A stretch of 64,000 nt of DNA from Saccharomycopsis crataegensis (lineage: Eukaryota; Ascomycota; Saccharomycetes; Ascoideales; Saccharomycopsidaceae), in contig NW_027043821.1 of the NCBI RefSeq assembly GCF_037102585.1, positions 682,001-746,000 of the forward strand, read 5' to 3'. Below the pieces are notes generated by a model, which saw only the letters and a program-made list of their open reading frames with translations, did no database searches and was not told the origin of the DNA. This document shows positions 63,194 to 64,000 of the stretch, piece by piece; positions within the stretch are counted from its first letter, which is position 1; each line of letters begins with the position of its first letter. The position numbers and the translations under genes were made by a program.

Positions 63194-63571
63194 TGTTGTA
63201 GTTTTGTAACTCTAGTTACAAAAGACATTGATAACAATAATATTCAATAATATTTATTCCCTTGTTATACTTGTTTTACTTGTTAACTATCTAAATTATA
63301 TAAAGGACAAACTCAGACTATGGGGGGCATGGCCCATATTTATATTAATCTCAATGGGTTCTAGAAGGTTCCATAAGCTCTAGAATGTTCCATGGAATTC
63401 TAGAAGGTTCCATGAGTTCTAGAATGTTCCATGGAATTCTAGAAGGTTCCATGAGTTCTAGAATGTTCCATGGAATTCTAGAAGGTTCCATAAGTTCTAG
63501 AAGGTTCCATGAGTTCTAGAAGGTTCCATGAACAATGACTAACCACATAACTTTGGATTGCCAACTCAACA
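63194..63571 (-). repeat. LTR of the copia element
   Basis: 378 bp with the 5-bp inverted termini TGTTG...CAACA. The left limit is the point where transposon homology breaks; the right limit is set by the minus-strand purine tract. A TATA-like ATATAAATA lies at 63336-63346 (minus-strand reading). Confidence 0.8.
63359..63526. promoter_or_regulatory. Tandem heat-shock-element array in the copia LTR
   Basis: Nine units starting at 63359, 63378, 63398, 63417, 63437, 63456, 63476, 63495 and 63514. Eight are perfect TTCnnGAAnnTTC (TTCTAGAAGGTTC or TTCTAGAATGTTC); the second reads CTC in its first triplet. The pitch alternates 19 and 20 bp. In element orientation the array lies in U3, about 45 bp inside the LTR and about 15-20 bp before the TATA-like box, where an HSF-driven promoter would have it. 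Binding by Hsf1 is inferred, not shown. Confidence 0.8.
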
Positions 63572-63578
63572 CCCTCTC

Positions 63579-64000
63579 TCAATTCAAAGTCTCCATACCA
63601 CAGAGCCTTCTCAACTCCAAGAATTGAGGGGCAGCAAGACCTTTTGTAAACATATCAGCAATCATAACACCAGTGCTCAAGTACTCCAAATTGATAGAGC
63701 CAGATCCAATGTGGTCCCTGATAAAGTGAGTCCTGATGTCAATGTGTTTGGTGCGATGATGGAAAGCTGGATGCTTTGCCATCTCAATACACCCTTGGTT
63801 ATCATCAAACATCCTCACTGGACCAGTATTGATCCCAAATTCCTTGAACACTTGCATTAGCCATAATGCTTCCTTGACTCCTTCACTTAGTGACATGTAT
63901 TCAGCCTCTGCCGTAGAAAGAGCAACAGTAGCTTGCTTCTTAGATCTCCATGTGATTGCACCATTGGCATATTTGAACACAAACCCAGTAGTAGACTTTC
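63579..64000 (-). CDS. Copia pol, RNase H C-terminal part (partial)
   Basis: Open to the window edge. KSTTGFVFKYANGAITWRSKKQ and STAEAEYMSLSEGVKEALWL are the canonical copia RNase H signature, with FDDNQGCIEMAKHPAFHHRTKHIDIR and a C-terminal ADMFTKGL typical of the Ty1/copia group. It ends 8 bp before the LTR. Fossil status of the whole element cannot be judged. Confidence 0.9.
   Translation of the reverse strand, partial: KSTTGFVFKYANGAITWRSKKQATVALSTAEAEYMSLSEGVKEALWLMQVFKEFGINTGPVRMFDDNQGCIEMAKHPAFHHRTKHIDIRTHFIRDHIGSGSINLEYLSTGVMIADMFTKGLAAPQFLELRRLCGMETLN

Larger units (their letters stand above)
63194..64000 (-). mobile_element. Ty1/copia LTR retrotransposon, 3' end only in window
   Basis: The 3' part of a copia-type element on the minus strand, inserted into transposon copy B. 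Parts seen: the LTR (63194-63571), a polypurine tract on the minus strand (GAGAGAGGG) immediately before it, and the RNase H end of the pol region (63579 to beyond 64000). The insertion postdates copy B, which itself is very similar to copy A, so it is probably young. The remainder lies outside the window, so wholeness cannot be judged. Confidence 0.88.

Noticed and set aside
63357-63535. HSE-like array considered as a CRISPR array
   Set aside because: Units are 19-20 bp with no unique spacers, in a eukaryotic LTR; this is a tandem repeat.

Overview
This window is nuclear DNA from an ascomycete yeast (Saccharomycotina). Genes are dense and mostly intronless. The five introns are short (71 to about 117 nt) and carry TACTAAC-like branch points. 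The protein set is typically fungal: DASH subunit Dam1, septin Cdc11, Pop3, Yra1, Gir2, Acl4, mL38 and ATP synthase subunit e. It is not Saccharomyces cerevisiae or a close relative: it keeps ribosomal protein eL28, an L-arabinitol-dehydrogenase-type polyol dehydrogenase, a membrane-anchored SREBP-type bHLH factor, a Zorro/L1-like LINE and Tc1/IS630-type DNA transposons. CTG codons are rare, and I could not decide from conserved positions whether CTG is read as Leu or Ser.

Layout. 0-10 kb: a broken unrecognised gene, then CPR1 (intron), the polyol dehydrogenase, an ENTH/epsin gene (intron), ACL4 and GIR2. 10.6-12.8 kb: head-to-head tRNA-Ala and tRNA-Gly genes beside an old transposase relic. 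12.8-48.1 kb: housekeeping genes: TIM11 (intron), MRPL35, eL28, the SREBP-like factor, a secreted Ala/Ser/Lys-repeat protein, VMS1, an amino-acid permease, DAM1, SAT4-like kinase, YRA1 (intron), PKA catalytic subunit, BRL1, ZRT3, POP3, a coiled-coil protein (intron), an unrecognised gene and CDC11. 48-64 kb: a gene-poor block rich in mobile elements. It holds LTR-like fossil sequence, a Tc1-type transposon (copy A, 51614-53815), tRNA-Ser(TGA) with an intron, a LINE of about 6.4 kb, more LTR-like sequence, a second Tc1-type copy (copy B, from 61673), and a Ty1/copia element inserted into copy B and running off the window end.

Most notable: (1) the copia LTR carries nine tandem units at 19/20-bp pitch, eight of them perfect TTCnnGAAnnTTC heat-shock elements, just upstream of a TATA box; (2) at least one and probably two of the five introns end in AAG rather than YAG; (3) each Tc1-type terminal inverted repeat contains eight TTCRTACC-like iterons at a 22-24 bp pitch; (4) transposon copy A lacks the segment with the third catalytic acidic residue, while the old relic at 11.1 kb still shows that segment; (5) the LINE has -1 frame shifts at two places and a doubled 3' end.

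Limits: all calls come from reading the sequence and from remembered family sequences; no search was run. Mobile-element boundaries are given only where the ends could be read.
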